The position numbers and the translations under genes were made by a program. Below are positions 35,605 to 47,700 of a stretch of 64,000 nucleotides of DNA, in pieces. This DNA is from Erodium maritimum (lineage: Eukaryota; Streptophyta; Magnoliopsida; Geraniales; Geraniaceae), in assembly GCA_963921825.1 (NCBI GenBank), contig OY997591.1, positions 37,221,825 to 37,285,824 on the forward strand, read 5' to 3'. Position 1 is the stretch's first letter, and each line of letters begins with the position of its first letter. The notes under the pieces were generated by a model. The model saw nothing but the letters and a program-made list of their open reading frames with translations, was not told the origin of the DNA and did no database searches.

Positions 35605-36030
35605 ATTATATCTGGGTACATTTTATCAACACTTTACATTGATTTTATCAACACTTTACACTGGTTTTATCAACACTTCATACTAGTTTTATCACCTCAT
35701 TTTCCAAAATTGGACTTGATTTTTATCAGCACATCACATGTTTTTTTATGAACACTGAACACTAGTTTTATCAACACTAAACACTCGGTTTATCACTAAA
35801 TTACATGTGTTTTATCACCATATCACGTGTTTTTTTTATCAACACTAATCTATGGTTTATGATCATTCTTATCAAAATTGAACATGATTTTTATAACCTC
35901 ATCACATGTGTTTTTTTATCGCCACATTACATGTTTTTATCAACACCTAACACTATTTTGATCACTCCGATATAAAACATTTATAAAAAAAAAAATTAAT
36001 CAACACTCAACATTATTTTTATCACTCTGA
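35605..36030. repeat. Degenerate ~24-30-bp minisatellite
   Basis: The core 'ttttatcaacact..acact' recurs many times with small changes, for example near 35625, 35650, 35672, 35770, 35940 and 36000. It forms the interior of the Mutator-like element at 35272. Confidence 0.8.
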
Positions 36031-36337
36031 TATAACTTTTTATTTTCGTGCTTCAAAATATTTTCAATATGTTACTTGATAGATAGCCCTTGGAAAAAGA
36101 AAATGTTGGCACAAGTTTGAAGCTAATCGGAGTTAAAATGAATCGGGAATAATTAAATTAGTGAATTGATCAAGAAAACAAATAGACAATTGTCCATATG
36201 GCACCATGCTTGTGTGAGAAAGGATGAAAGTTGTGTGTATTTTGAGTGGGATTGGAGTAATGATTTTGGGTTGGATCTTAAAATGATAAGAGTGGTTCTC
36301 ACAACTTTTAGGATAAGAGTGGTTTCCAATAGATATA

Positions 36338-37830
36338 GGGAAAATTTCACTTTAACACCCTGCCAAACATTTAATTTCATTTTGATATCCTGATATATAT
36401 TTTTAACACTTTCATACCCTAACCAAACTTTTAATTTCACTTTCATACCCAGCCGTCAGATTCTATTAACTTTCCATCCAATATAGGTAAAATGTCTATA
36501 ATACCCCTAACTATTACTCAAATTTTCAAACTCATGCAATAGGTTCAGAACTTGAAAATAAGTGAAATGACAATAATACCCTTCATTGTTAGGGTGTTAA
36601 AAATGAAAATTTCACTATTTTTAAAATAAAATCAGTTTTTTTATAAATTCAGTTTTTATTTATGAATATTATTTTTATTTACAAAAATTCATATTTTAAT
36701 TTAAAAAATACATAAAACGAGATTAATATGACCAGATCTCAGAAAGATGAACAATGAAATCAAAACCATAGCTAGAAACTCAAACTCAAATCAAAACCTA
36801 AATCCTTTAAGTACAACAAAGTCCAATCGTGTCTTCGTCGACGGCCTCCAACTCCAACATCTCAAACATGAGGTTGAGGAGTTCTCCGCCGACCTGGAAT
36901 TTTCAGAGAGGGCGACGAGGTTCTCTTGGTCGGAGGTTACAAATCCACAACCGGCGGTACCAAAAACTGCAACCCCACCAGCAAACCAAGAGCATGGAGA
37001 GGAGGAAAGGGTTGTAGAGGTTGGAAGCTTTGCTTCGCTCGCCCCTGACTCCTTCTCCTTCCTCCCCAATCTCCTCTACACTGGCGAGCTCCACGTTCCA
37101 CCCAACCTGCCGAAGAAGTTCCTCTTGCAGATATGAACCTATGCAAATGTGGATTGGGTTGGGGTTGTGAGGTCCTGACGGTTGAGAGGTCGTGAGTTGG
37201 AGATATGACTTCCAGAATTTTCTCGATTTTTAGAAATTTACAAATTTTAAATGTTTTTTCAAATAAATAAATATTAATAATAATAAAAAGGATTGAAAAA
37301 ATAGATATTTGAAAATTAAAATATTATTTAAAAATTAATTAAAATAAAAAACAAATGTAATGAAATATTAATTTAATTAAAAAAAATGATTTTCATGTAT
37401 TTTTTTAAATTAAAATATGAATTTTTGAAAATAAAAATAATTTTTATAAATAAAAACTGAATATATAATAATAAAAACCGAATTTATAAATAAAAATTGA
37501 ATTTATAAAAATAAAAACAAAATTTATAAAAATAAACTTATATTATGTTAAAAATAGTGAAATTTTTTTTAACACCCTAATAATGAAGGGTATTATTGTC
37601 ATTTCACTTTTTTTCAAGTTCTGAACCAATGCATGAGTTTGAGAATTTGAGTAATAGTTAGGGGTATTATGGACATTTTACCTATTTTGGATGGAAAGTT
37701 AATAAAATCTGATGACTGGGTATGAAAGTGAAATTAAAAGTTTGGTTATGGTATGAAAGTATTAAAAATTTATGTCAGAGTATCAAAATGAAATTAAATG
37801 TTTGGCAGGGTGTTAAAGTGAAAATTTCTC
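36338..37830. mobile_element. Mutator-like element 1 (1493 bp), ~380-430-bp inverted repeats, Pack-MULE-like
   Basis: The ends are GGGAAAATTTCACTTTAAC and, reversed, GAGAAATTTTCACTTTAAC. The inverted similarity continues inward to about 36718 and 37398. The flanks ATAGATATA (36329-36337) and TTAGATATA (37831-37839) match at 8 of 9 positions. The centre (about 36745-37200) is less A/T-rich and holds an open frame. There is no transposase, so it is non-autonomous. It inserted into the older element at 35272-37844. Confidence 0.88.
36747..37136 (+). CDS. Open frame of unknown origin inside Mutator-like element 1 (129 aa)
   Basis: I do not recognise the protein. It runs MNNEIKTIAR.. to ..KKFLLQI and has no clear domain; 'ERATRFSWSEV' is the most protein-like part. 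Overlapping open frames exist on the minus strand (37069-36791 and others), so the coding strand is uncertain. Its position between long inverted repeats and its higher GC fit a captured host gene fragment. It may not be translated. Confidence 0.3.
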   Translation: MNNEIKTIARNSNSNQNLNPLSTTKSNRVFVDGLQLQHLKHEVEEFSADLEFSERATRFSWSEVTNPQPAVPKTATPPANQEHGEEERVVEVGSFASLAPDSFSFLPNLLYTGELHVPPNLPKKFLLQI

Positions 37831-37871
37831 TTAGATATATCCTCTAGAATAGTACTTCAGAAAAGAAATAA

Positions 37872-39399
37872 GGGCAATTTTCACCTTAATACCATAACTA
37901 TAGGGTTAGCGTCATTTCAATACCCTAACTATTTTTAGTGACACCTCAATACCCTAGAATGGCATTTTTCGTCACTTTAGTACCCGCCGTCAACTTTCCA
38001 TCCATTTTGGATGGAAAATGCTTGAAAAGTCCAAAATACCCCTCACTAACAGTCAAATTTACAAAATATGCCATTAGTTTCAAATTTTCTTTTTATTTAT
38101 TTATTTATATATTTTATAAAAAAACATTTTTTATGTTATAAAAATTAGAATTTCTTTTAAAAATATTAATTTTTTATTTTATAAAATCAGTTTATATTTC
38201 AAAAGATATATTTTTTATTTCAAAAAAAAACATATTTTATACATAAAAAACTGTTTTTATATTTTTTTAAATACATAAAAATATTTTTTTAATTTAATTA
38301 ATATTTAATTATTTTTATTATTATTTTATTTTTGCTACCCAAAACCTTTTTTCTCTTAAAATAATTGAAAAAAACAAAAACACAAACATCGTCCATCTCC
38401 CCTTCTTACTCCATTTATTTCTTTTTTTCATTTATGTTCTTCATTCAGTTTCATCTTTCCCTCTCATCTCATGTTTCTCTCTCTCCCCACCCAAGATCTA
38501 TCGCCACCATCCTTCCTGCATCGAAGTCGCCGGCCGCCGTTCATCTCGCCGGCCGCCGCTCATCTCGCCAGTCTCATCTCTCATCTTTCGTCTTTCCCTC
38601 TCATCTCGGGTTTGTGGATTTGGCTCTCTGTCCTTACTCGCCACTCCCCCCACGACCTGACCCACTTTCCTCTAGCCAGATCCGCCCCCAAGGGCGTCAG
38701 ATCTATGCCACGACGACTTGTATCTGAGTACAGATTTTGTTGATTTGAAGGTTTGGTTGATTTGAGATTTTTTGATTCGTGATTCTAGATCTGAGAAAAC
38801 AATATGGAGTTCAACAATTTGATTGTATGGAGTTGGAACAGTGTGATGAAGATGAAATATGGAGGTGTGATGAAGATGGGGTGTGATGAAGAGTAATGAA
38901 AAAAAAAATTAATATATGTTAATTTCAAATAATAAAAAGTTAAAAAAATGAACTGATTTTTATATATTAGTAAAATAAAGAAAAGTAGAAGTCTTGATTT
39001 TATATATTTCTGGGTAGTGAATAAAAACAGTTTTTTTGAAATAAAATATGTTTTTTTGAAATAAAATATATTTTTTTAAATATAAACTAATTTTATAAAA
39101 TAAAAATTAATATTTTTAAAGAAATTCTAATTTTTATAAAATAAAAAATGTTTTTTTATAAAATAAATAAATAAATAAAAAGAAAATTTGAAACCAATGG
39201 CATATTTTGAAAATTTGACTGTTAGTGAGGGGTATTTTGGACTTTTCAAGCATTTTCCATCCAAAATGGATGGAAAGTTGACGGCGGGTACTAAAGTGAC
39301 GGAAAATGCCATTCTAGGGTATTGAGGTGACACTAAAAATATTTAGGGTACTGAATTGACGCTAACTCAATAGTTAGGGTATTGAGATGACTTTTGCCC
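37872..39399. mobile_element. Mutator-like element 2 (1528 bp), ~390-bp inverted repeats, perfect 9-bp TSD
   Basis: AAGAAATAA flanks both sides (37863-37871 and 39400-39408). The ends are GGGCAATTTTCACC and, reversed, GGGCAAAAGTCATC. Inverted similarity runs about 390 bp inward, including a nearly unchanged block from 'ctagaatggcatttt' to 'cctcactaacagtcaa'. The centre (38340-38900) is unrelated to element 1 and GC-richer. There is no transposase. It lies 41 bases from element 1, whose repeats are distantly related. Confidence 0.93.
38365..38743 (+). other. GC-rich cargo of Mutator-like element 2
   Basis: Two overlapping + frames (120 and 90 residues, rich in Ser, Pro and Arg) cover a segment with CT-rich stretches and a repeated 'cgccggccgccg' motif. 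This looks like a piece of a host 5' UTR plus first exon, as in Pack-MULEs. I cannot name the donor gene and do not claim a protein. Confidence 0.35.
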
Positions 39400-39728
39400 A
39401 AGAAATAAACCAGAATTATAAAGAACAAAAATGAATAAAAATATTATATAAACAATTAACAATAAGCATTTCAAGAAAATTTAAACGAAGTTATTTTCTA
39501 GAATTACATAAAGTTCTAGAAAGAATTTTTTTTGTAAATAAAAAATTAAGGAATAATTATAACTTACTTCAGAAATAAATGATATTATTAAGAGTGAATT
39601 AAAAAAACTAATGAATAATTAAGAAGATAATGATGAAGAGGGGTAAAATAATGTTTCAGGTAATATGAATAACAAAACTCAAATTGAGAAGAGAAAACAG
39701 TCATTACATGTCCTGTCGTTAGATTTTA

Positions 39729-40047
39729 GAGATAACCCTGAATCCTAACTGTGTGGGAAAAGTGTTTTGCACGTCCTAACTACGCCTCACCTTTTGTCAC
39801 ATGTCCTGTACCAAAGGTGGTGCACTTTTGCAAAAAGTAACGCCTACGGCCAAAATAATTATTTGTTAAGGGGTTAGTACTTGTAAAAAAATACCACCTT
39901 TACAGTTTGTTTTTGTAAATGTTTACCACCTTTCGTTATTTTTTGTAAATGTTTACCACCTTTGGTATAGGACATGTGACAAAAGGTGAGGCGTAGTTAG
40001 GACATCCAAAACACCTTTCTGATACAATTAGGATTCGACATTTTCCC
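39729..40047. mobile_element. MITE (319 bp), Mutator-like, ~90-bp inverted repeats, perfect 9-bp TSD
   Basis: TAGATTTTA flanks both sides (39720-39728 and 40048-40056). The left end 'gagataaccctgaatcctaa' and the reversed right end 'gggaaaatgtcgaatcctaa' agree, and the match continues through 'gtcctaactacgcctcacc' and 'cttttgtcacatgtcct'. It is non-coding and could fold into a long hairpin. Confidence 0.92.
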
Positions 40048-40056
40048 TAGATTTTA

Positions 40057-41646
40057 CAAAAGAAGCATGTGACAATAATTAAGGTGCCTTATTTAAAACT
40101 TTTAAGTTTTTAGTAGTTTTATGTTCATGAACAATACTTTAGGATATGTTTTTATATTTAACCCTTATAAATATCTGTAACACCTTCCATAGTGTTTGAG
40201 TCATATCTTATCAAAATCTTCCTTAAATTCTATTTTTTTTACAAATCTCTAAATTGTCAATCAGCAATTCGTCATACTTAAATTTCAAATTATTAATGGA
40301 TGGTACAATGAATAATGTTGTATAACAAAAAAAAATCATAATCTTAGAAAACATTATCGAAAGTACATAAACAAATTAGATAACGAAATTATATTTTTTT
40401 TGAGCAAACTCATATTTAATCAGCAAAACAATATTATAAATCTCTCTCTTTTCAATGGTTGAAAAGAAAGGACAAAAGACTCTTGCTACAGAGACTATAC
40501 AAGTGTTTTCACCAAACCAAATACAAGTGATTACAATCAACGATGAGGGTATGAAAATGCAGAACAAAATAAATTTGAGATGAAATTGATCTTGTTGAAA
40601 GTGTTGAATGGGACTTATTCGAGTCTTGATTCCCACTCAAGCATGAAATGGTGGAAATGATCAACAGTTGCAGTTGCATATCAAGATTGAGAGGAAGAAG
40701 CTCCAAAATCATGGTGGAAATGATCAACTATAGTTGTTACTTTTGATTTACTTTCACTAGCCTTCGCCAATGCTTTTGTTGAATTGTTCAAGGTATTCCA
40801 ACGGGTACACATCATCAATTGCATCTAAAATATAGTCATTGTGAAAATCATGTCGAAGCACTTGATGATTCTATTACACTTCAACTAGTCACTTATTATA
40901 TTTTATGGTACATGTTGGGGTTCGAAGTTAACGTGAAAAATAGTCCAGTACTCCCCCTCGATGAATGAAAGAGCCATGCAATAACAACCAGAACTTCTTC
41001 TTCCTCGGGGCTTGTATGATGAAGTTGAAAAAGAAATAGGATTCATTTCGGAGAAGAAATGTGAATTATTTTAAAACTAGGATATATTTATGCTATTTCC
41101 TAGTCCCACCTGGTTTAATTATATTAGTATATTTCCGTTGGGTTTTATGCACCAAGACAATCCATATCAATCATCATCTTTGTGTATAGTAAAATGGAAA
41201 TAGTTTTCATAATTATTAGACGGTATCAAGGCACCATTTCCCGATAGCAGAATTCTTAGTAAAAAAGAGTTAGTTTTTTGTACGTCCATAGTCTAAGCCG
41301 ATAGTTACAATTATTATGATGATTGATTGGAGGATCATGTTTTACTTATCATGCATATAGATATATGAGTAAACATTATTGATGCCAATGAACATTAACA
41401 TTGAATGACTAACGACCTACGTGTTTAAAGTAAAAAAAAAAGATATGACAAGTGCACCGGTCGTCAAATAGTAAACGAAATTGAAGTCTGGAATATCGTA
41501 CCCTAGGAAGCAATAGACAAGTAATTAATATTTCAAGTTTGTTGTTAAGCTATTTCGATCATAAAATGTTTTTTGGGTTTTATAATTTAAAGTGTAAAAG
41601 CAATTTAAAGACAAGTAAATTAAAGTGGATGTTTGAATCAGAGGAT
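40057..41646. other. A/T-rich intergenic DNA
   Basis: No gene or element boundary is clear. 40375-40790 begins with a T-run and might be a LINE 3' end on the minus strand, but without a coding match. 41440-41640 continues directly into 44564 if the solo LTR is removed. Confidence 0.4.
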
Positions 41647-42255
41647 GAAATTGTCACGCCCCAATTTCAGTAAACCGGACTCAGGACGCGAACGTTTAGA
41701 ATAAGAAAACACTTTGAAAACATTTCCATTAAAACAGTTTACAATCCCAGTTTAGTTCAACAAAAGGATAATTACAATTCAAATAAAACGTCCCACAAGC
41801 GGACAAAGAAGGCGAGGTATCCGTCGCTAGACCAAAAGCAAAAACCCGGACTCCGCTCCTAGCTTCCCAAGCTTCGAGAGCTCACCTAGTCCGTCCCACG
41901 AACAGTACCTGTAGGAAAAGCAGCTAGGGGTGAGCGTTCGCTCACCACCACGGATAACAGACTGACTACGGCATAATTAGCAGACAATGCCGGTAACACT
42001 AACAACAAGCTCAACCCCCGGGGATCACTGTCCCCAACCCAAGTACTCTGACTGACAAACACCCACGGTGACCTTCCTCGAATGACTCAACACTCAACAC
42101 GTAAGTAGACCCGACACAACGATCGACGACCTCCTCCAAAGACACGACACAACGATCACGACCTCTTCCAAGTACTCAAAGGAACTACGCAATACCAAAC
42201 AAGATCACAAAGGATCGCACACCAAACAAGATCACAAAGGATCGCAAACCAGCTG

Positions 42256-42545
42256 CTCAGTAACCTCTCTCACTCATGCGCTTTGCCGAGCCACTCAGGC
42301 CAGGCGGTCGACCTGTCTCACTCACGCACTTTGCCGAACCACTCAGGCCAGGCTGTCGACCTGTCTCACTCACCTCTCTCACTCACACACTTTGCCGAAC
42401 CACTCAGGCCAGGCTGTCGACCTGTCTCACTCACGCACTTTGCCGAACAACTCAGGCCAGGCGGTCGACCTGTCTCACTCACGCACTTTGCGAACCACTC
42501 AGGCCAGGCTGTCGACCTGTCTCACTTACCTCTCTCACTCAGGCA
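42256..42545. repeat. Tandem repeat, alternating ~48/61-bp units, LTR copy C
   Basis: 'caggcggtcgac' or 'caggctgtcgac' recurs at 42301, 42349, 42410, 42458 and 42505. The 13-base step comes from presence or absence of 'cacctctctcact'. Because the period is not a multiple of three, three + frames give peptide repeats of the type SGQAVDLSHS. These are not genes. Confidence 0.93.
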
Positions 42546-42589
42546 ACCACAATCACAGTCACAATCACCAACACAAACACAAGCAAGTT

Positions 42590-43095
42590 CGACAACACAG
42601 GCACTCAAGGCCACTCAAGACACCTCAACAATCAAGACTCGGGTCCAACAACCCCACGGGCACTCACTGCCACTCAAGACACACCAACGATCAAGACTCG
42701 GGTTCAACAACCCCACGACACTCACGGCCACCCCAAAACACCGAAACGACAACACGGGCTCTCATGGCCACCCAAACTCAATCAACAGTAAATAAATAAC
42801 ACACAACAACCTCCGGCATAATCGATGCCTACAACAGTCCTAAGATCACTAGTTTCACAATCAACCTCCGGGCATGGTCATATGCCTCCAGTACTCCTAA
42901 TATCAACAAGTTCACAAACAACCTCCGGGCATGGTCATATGCCTCCAGTAAAACAATTACCGCTAAGTTCTCTGCTCCTACGACACTACTAAGTGTCACA
43001 TGCATTTCCAATAATCGCTACGTTTCCGTATCATGCATTCTAATAATTACTAACCTACTCAACCCACGACACCCCAGTGTCACATGCATTTCTAC
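42590..43095. repeat. Further tandem modules in LTR copy C
   Basis: 42590-42790 holds three to four units related to the ~58-bp 'caaccccacgggcac' array. 42805-42960 holds three 'cctccgggcatggtcatatg' units. 42975-43095 holds shortened 'cacatgcatttc' units. The order is the same as in copy B, with fewer copies of the first module. Confidence 0.85.
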
Positions 43096-44385
43096 TGTTA
43101 ACTTTCCCTAGTCAGGGCTGAGATCCGGCTACTTTTCCCTACCTCAACTGAAGAGCAACCGCTACGCTTCCTAGCTGCTGACGTTCTGGCTCGCTACCCC
43201 CGAGCTTCACTTCGATCGAAGCCGGACGCTAAAGAGAACACGAAAGCCATAGATTAATAACGGTTCCGCCGTTAAGTTAAAGGTTACGACGGATCGGGTC
43301 CGAGCACCCGCGCACCGAACCCAGGTTTGATCTAAACCCAGTTTAAACCCCTTTTAACTTAAAACCGTCGTTGAACTCCCTTGTTTTATCTAATTCCGGT
43401 TTTGATTTTAAAACAGAACGATTCCTTCAGTTCTTTTCCAAACTTGATATTTTGGTCCAAACCTTTCTAAATCTGATCTGATATGAGTTCGTTTTCCCTT
43501 TCGACTTAACTTAACTCAAGTTTAAACTTAAAAACCGACATTTGTTTTAAAACCCGTTTAATTTAATCAGATTTAGTTTTATCAATTTTCTTAAGAATTC
43601 AAAACTGATTCTCCCCTTTTTCCCTTAGACAATTAAGTTTCGTTTCAAATAACAACCCTCTTTAATTAACTCTGATTTTGTTCAATTACTTCCCCTTTTC
43701 ATTTCAAATTCAGTTCCAAAAATTTATCAATTTCATTACAGGTTTAACAGATACAGATTTTCTCAACAGATCCAAAATTGGCTCGAATTTAATAACACGG
43801 GAAACCGAAAATGAGGGGCTCGGTTTGAAACCGGCCGGACACCGACGGAGACGCCGCCGGCGACCAAACCTCGTGGTGAGAACCTCACCGTGGAAGATGA
43901 GGTGGTGGAGCACGGCGGAGGGAGCGCCGGTGGTGGTGGTTTTGGGCGCGACGGGACGCGGCTGAGGGTTTCCCCTCAGATCTGGACGGAGGCGAGGAAG
44001 GTGGACGGTCGGCGGCGAGATGGGGTTCGAAGGGCTCGGCTCCGTTCTGAGAGGGAGACGGTGGTCGGAGACGGCCGAGGTCGGGCTCGGGACGGCCGGG
44101 ATCGAGATGGTGGCCGAGCTCGGGCTTGGGACGACCGGAATCGAGAGGGACGGTGGTGGTTCGGGCGGCGGCTGGTGTGTGGAGAGAGGGGTCGGGTTTT
44201 GAGGGACGGTGGCGGCGTGAGGGGAGGAGAAGAGGGCGGCGTGGAGGAGAGCGGCCGGAGCTGGTGGGAGGTCGCCGGAGGTGGATGGGGAGGGGATCGG
44301 GTTCGAAGGAGATGGAGGCGTGGTCGGCTGCGGGAGAAACGAAGAGGATCGAAGACAAGGTTTAGGGTTTCAACCCTAAACCTGT

Positions 44386-44394
44386 CCTTTTATA
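44386..44394 (-). promoter_or_regulatory. TATA-like box in LTR copy C
   Basis: The minus strand reads TATAAAAGG, about 165 bases inside the start of the LTR (44558) and just before the GC-rich block. The position and sequence fit the LTR promoter. Whether it works is unknown. Confidence 0.5.
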
Positions 44395-44563
44395 CCGAAG
44401 CCCTAAACGGGCCTGATAAACGGGCCGAGCTGTGATGGGCCGCGCGGCCCAGACGTTGAAGGGCCTGCCCAGGCCGGGTCACTGGTCGGGTCCGGTCCGA
44501 CCCGGTCCGACCCGGTCCGACCCAATAAATACATTTTTTTTTTGATACAGGTTTTACAGAAAT

Positions 44564-46569
44564 AATCTAGGACAATGGGTTCATAGAGTTCTTTACATAG
44601 CATTGAATATGTTCAATCATTGGGATATTGACTTATTTTAGGGGAAACGAGCTATCTCTATTCTAGTCCTAACTTTGTTCGAACATTTCGGACCCTAATG
44701 TAATAAAACCACCTAGTTTTTTCGACTCTAGATATCAGAAGACCCAAAGCAATACGCTCTTTGACAACTTATAGCTTTCGATATAAAACATATGGCTATT
44801 AAAATTGTATTAATCCCTCTAGTTCTAGCTAGGATTTAAATCTGCCATATGATTGATTTGAGGATAATTAGTATCCTCCTCTTTCAAGTGTTAGATTATA
44901 ATTCAAATAAAATACCAACCCTACAAGGGGAATAAAGCTTTAAGCAGAAATCAATCATCTAACACAAATCAACAATCACAATAATTTAAGCAAACAATTC
45001 ATAGGAATCACTACTCTAATCCCACATAACCCTAGTTTATGGGGTTTTAGTTTTTTATGGGCGAGAATAAAAATATGAAGAGAAACAAGCAATTGAGTTC
45101 ATAAACAAACTGGAAAGTTGAGATAGAATCATCGAATTAATTATCTAAGGCTTGCTCTTTCTTTCTCTCCAATCTCTTTCTTGATGTTCTTGAAAATCCT
45201 CCGAAGGACAATCTATTGAAAAAAAAATGTCTCTACAATCAAATGAAGATCTATCTCAAGACCTCACGAGACATAAAAAATATCCAAATCCAACCAAAAT
45301 CAGAAGTAGCTTCACCTTTGTAATGTTTCCCTTTCATGAAAAATCAAAGAAAAAAAAACCCCAGTCTTGTGTTGCCGATCCCCAATATCAAGAAGCTCTC
45401 CCTTTACTTCTCGGCACCCAAAAATGAAGAATAGAAATATATCCTTTTGAAATTCATCGGTTGCGCATAAGAGGTGAGAGCAGTTGAGCCCTCAACCCAG
45501 TGCGACGGGCGCAACCAACTCTGGTGCAACCGAGAGAAATGGACGGGGCAATTGAAAGGATTCACGGGTCAATAGATCAGGCAGTTGGAAACAAAAGTCA
45601 TCGCACGTCGAACAAACGACACGATCTGGTCCATTTCGCGGTCAGCCGATCCAAGGGCTAGTAGAGCGCAGGTGCAGGGTATCTTCTGCGCTATACCACA
45701 CACAATCTGGGTGGTAGATAAGCGTGCCACGTGTCTGGTTTGGAGTACGCCACGTATCCGCCTCTGGCATCTTTTCCAATTTTAGACTTCACGCTTCTAT
45801 CGCTCATTCCCACTCCGTTTGGCCTCCGACTGACCTTGTTCTTGCGCCAAATGTTTTTTTCTCAAGACCTACAAAACATGACCAATGATAAATATTTTTA
45901 GAATAATTGAAAAATGTCGACATAGAACGAGATTATCAACTCGAAACACCGAGCCAATCAAGTATTCATATGATATCTAAATTTATGATATGAAATGGGG
46001 CTAAAAGTATATCTATTCGATAAAATATGGCATTGTAAGTGCTAAAATGCGCCTTCATCAATGACCTACTTTAAGAATACTCCATAGAACAGGGACATGA
46101 GTTTATTATTTCAACTACCACATAATATCTTAGTCCTTTGACCTTGAAGACACCATGTATCTCAAGTATGGATTCATGTCAAGACACAAGCAAACGCTAC
46201 TCCTAACAATATAGTTATAAAGGTAGTGCTCAGATATGTATACATGCATATGAGGAGTATAGGTTAATTTCATTGGAATTTTTCACGCGTGTTACAAACA
46301 TGAGTTAGATATTATCACCCCTTGATGAGTAAGGATTGTAAAAAGAAACATACTCGTGCGAACGATCAAAAATTTGTCACTTAAATATGAACTCAAGATC
46401 AAGAAATGAAAGACCGGACAAAATCAAGGTTGATACTTCTATGCCTTGTATTTTGTCATGATGTCAACATTCATATGACTTAGGTGGTTATAGACCTTGC
46501 TAGAATTTATCCATAACTTGTGAACAAAATGATAGTTTCGGCCTCACTACCAACGTCATGTGAACCTAA
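44564..46569. other. Intergenic DNA without recognised genes
   Basis: The ~2 kb is mostly A/T-rich; 45130-45420 has CT-rich runs and 45440-45780 is more GC-balanced. The open frames are short (66 residues or fewer) and unsupported. I see no element ends. Confidence 0.4.
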
Positions 46570-47700
46570 ATGGTCACACACTATAAAGCAAGGCCCATAA
46601 CGAATTGGACTTCAGATGTTGCGCATGGTTGTCGCTCGTCGGCTTCTATCTGGGCAGAGTTCCCTCTCCACCTTCAATCGCTTAGGCTGACGAATCTTGG
46701 CCGTAGGGCTTTCCTCATCACTTTTGATAGCCCTCAGTCCTTCAATTCCTTAGCCATCAATTGTTGGTCGGAGTTGCGACTTTGGTTCTTTGAGTTCTTA
46801 TAAGACGTCCACTCGGTCATGGAAGGTGGCTGTTTCCGCTGGCTTTCAATTGCTGGGATCCCCTTCTCTGGCTGGTCCTCTGTCTCCGTCCGAAATTTAT
46901 CTTCAACTCTCCAGATCCCCATTGCTCTTCACCCTTACACCTCATACTCCAAGCGCCTTGACAAAGCTTTCGTGCTCATTTTTTTTCAGATGTATGGTGC
47001 TTGAGAATTTGGAAGTCGTCCTTGAGATTTATGGATTCAGATTCAACACTCTGGTCACAGGGCTTGAGCCTCATCTCATCCCATCCGGCTCTCCTTCGCT
47101 CAGCTCCGATCTTCTTGACCCCGCTACCCTTGGTGTGGGTGGTTTAGGACCGAGAGTCGAAGGTCTAGGGTTGCGCAAGGCCGAGGCCTGTAAGGACAAT
47201 TCAGAGGATCGACGCTCCTTGCCTGAATCAGACCGCCCCTCCCCAACTCAGTCCCCCTTGCGGCGGCCCTTGGTTGCCGGCTCTAGATCTTCTCAAGCCA
47301 CCGTCTTTAACCCTTGGACTCTGGAGGATGGAGAAATTGGGCTCGATGATGAGGAGGAGGAAGAAGATCTGGTTTCTGAAAGCTTGCCCATAAATTTTTT
47401 CTGGTCCGATGAGGGCTCCTATCCCCAGGATCATCGGAGTGCTTCGGAGTTCGTGAATCGTCGCGACCCCTCGGTTTCGCCATCGCCGAGTCCCGAGACC
47501 TCCGCTTCTGATTCACTCTCTTCCAAGGTCACGCACTCATCGTTTCCCGAGTCACCGTCCCTCCATATTCTTAAGTCTTCGATTGTGGTTGGGCCTCCTC
47601 TCATGCCTCCTGCGGAAATGGGCCTCGGATCAGTACCGGTTGGGCCCCAGATTCTTTTCTCGATCCAAGGCCCATTTCGGAGGCCTTTGCCTCTCCATTG
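46570..47700 (+). pseudogene. LINE ORF1-like remnant (plus strand)
   Basis: Three frames in sequence (46570-46803, 46819-47004, then 46790-47782) give pieces that resemble a plant LINE ORF1: RRAFLITFDSPQSFN, then FRWLSIAGIPFSGW, which is the 'W..I.GIP..W' motif after DUF4283, then a long Ser/Pro/Glu-rich tail. The 330-residue frame is a shifted mixture of these and should not be read as one protein. The match ends near 47700 at a junction with a LINE on the other strand. Confidence 0.5.

Larger units (their letters stand above)
35272..37844. mobile_element. Mutator-like non-autonomous element (~1.07 kb) split by a nested element
   Basis: TAGAATAGT occurs at 35263-35271 and again at 37845-37853, a perfect 9-bp TSD. 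Between them lie 35272-36337 and, after a second element (36338-37830) and its TSD copy, 37840-37844. The outer ends are inverted repeats (left 'gagaaatcaaatagaaac..tgtgagaaccc', right on the reverse strand 'gg.tatatctattggaaac..tgtgagaacca'). The interior has a ~24-bp minisatellite. No coding sequence is seen. Confidence 0.8.
41652..44558 (-). mobile_element. Solo long LTR (2907 bp), copy C, with 5-bp TSD GAAAT
   Basis: TGTCACGCCCC starts at 41652 and ..GTTTTACA ends at 44558. GAAAT lies on both sides (41647-41651, 44559-44563). The first ~1.5 kb, to about 43145, matches copies A and B, including the repeat modules. The rest is different and contains a GC-rich block (43780-44360) and a TATA-like box on the minus strand. 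No internal region is present, so it is a solo LTR. It represents a subfamily with a replaced U3-side half. Confidence 0.93.

Noticed and set aside
42276..42799. Three overlapping + frames with repeated peptides
   Set aside because: They are translations of a tandem repeat inside an LTR; all three frames stay open because the units lack stops.
43885..44435. Long open frames on both strands in the GC-rich block
   Set aside because: They lie inside the solo LTR copy C, are Arg/Pro/Gly low-complexity, and stay open because of high GC.
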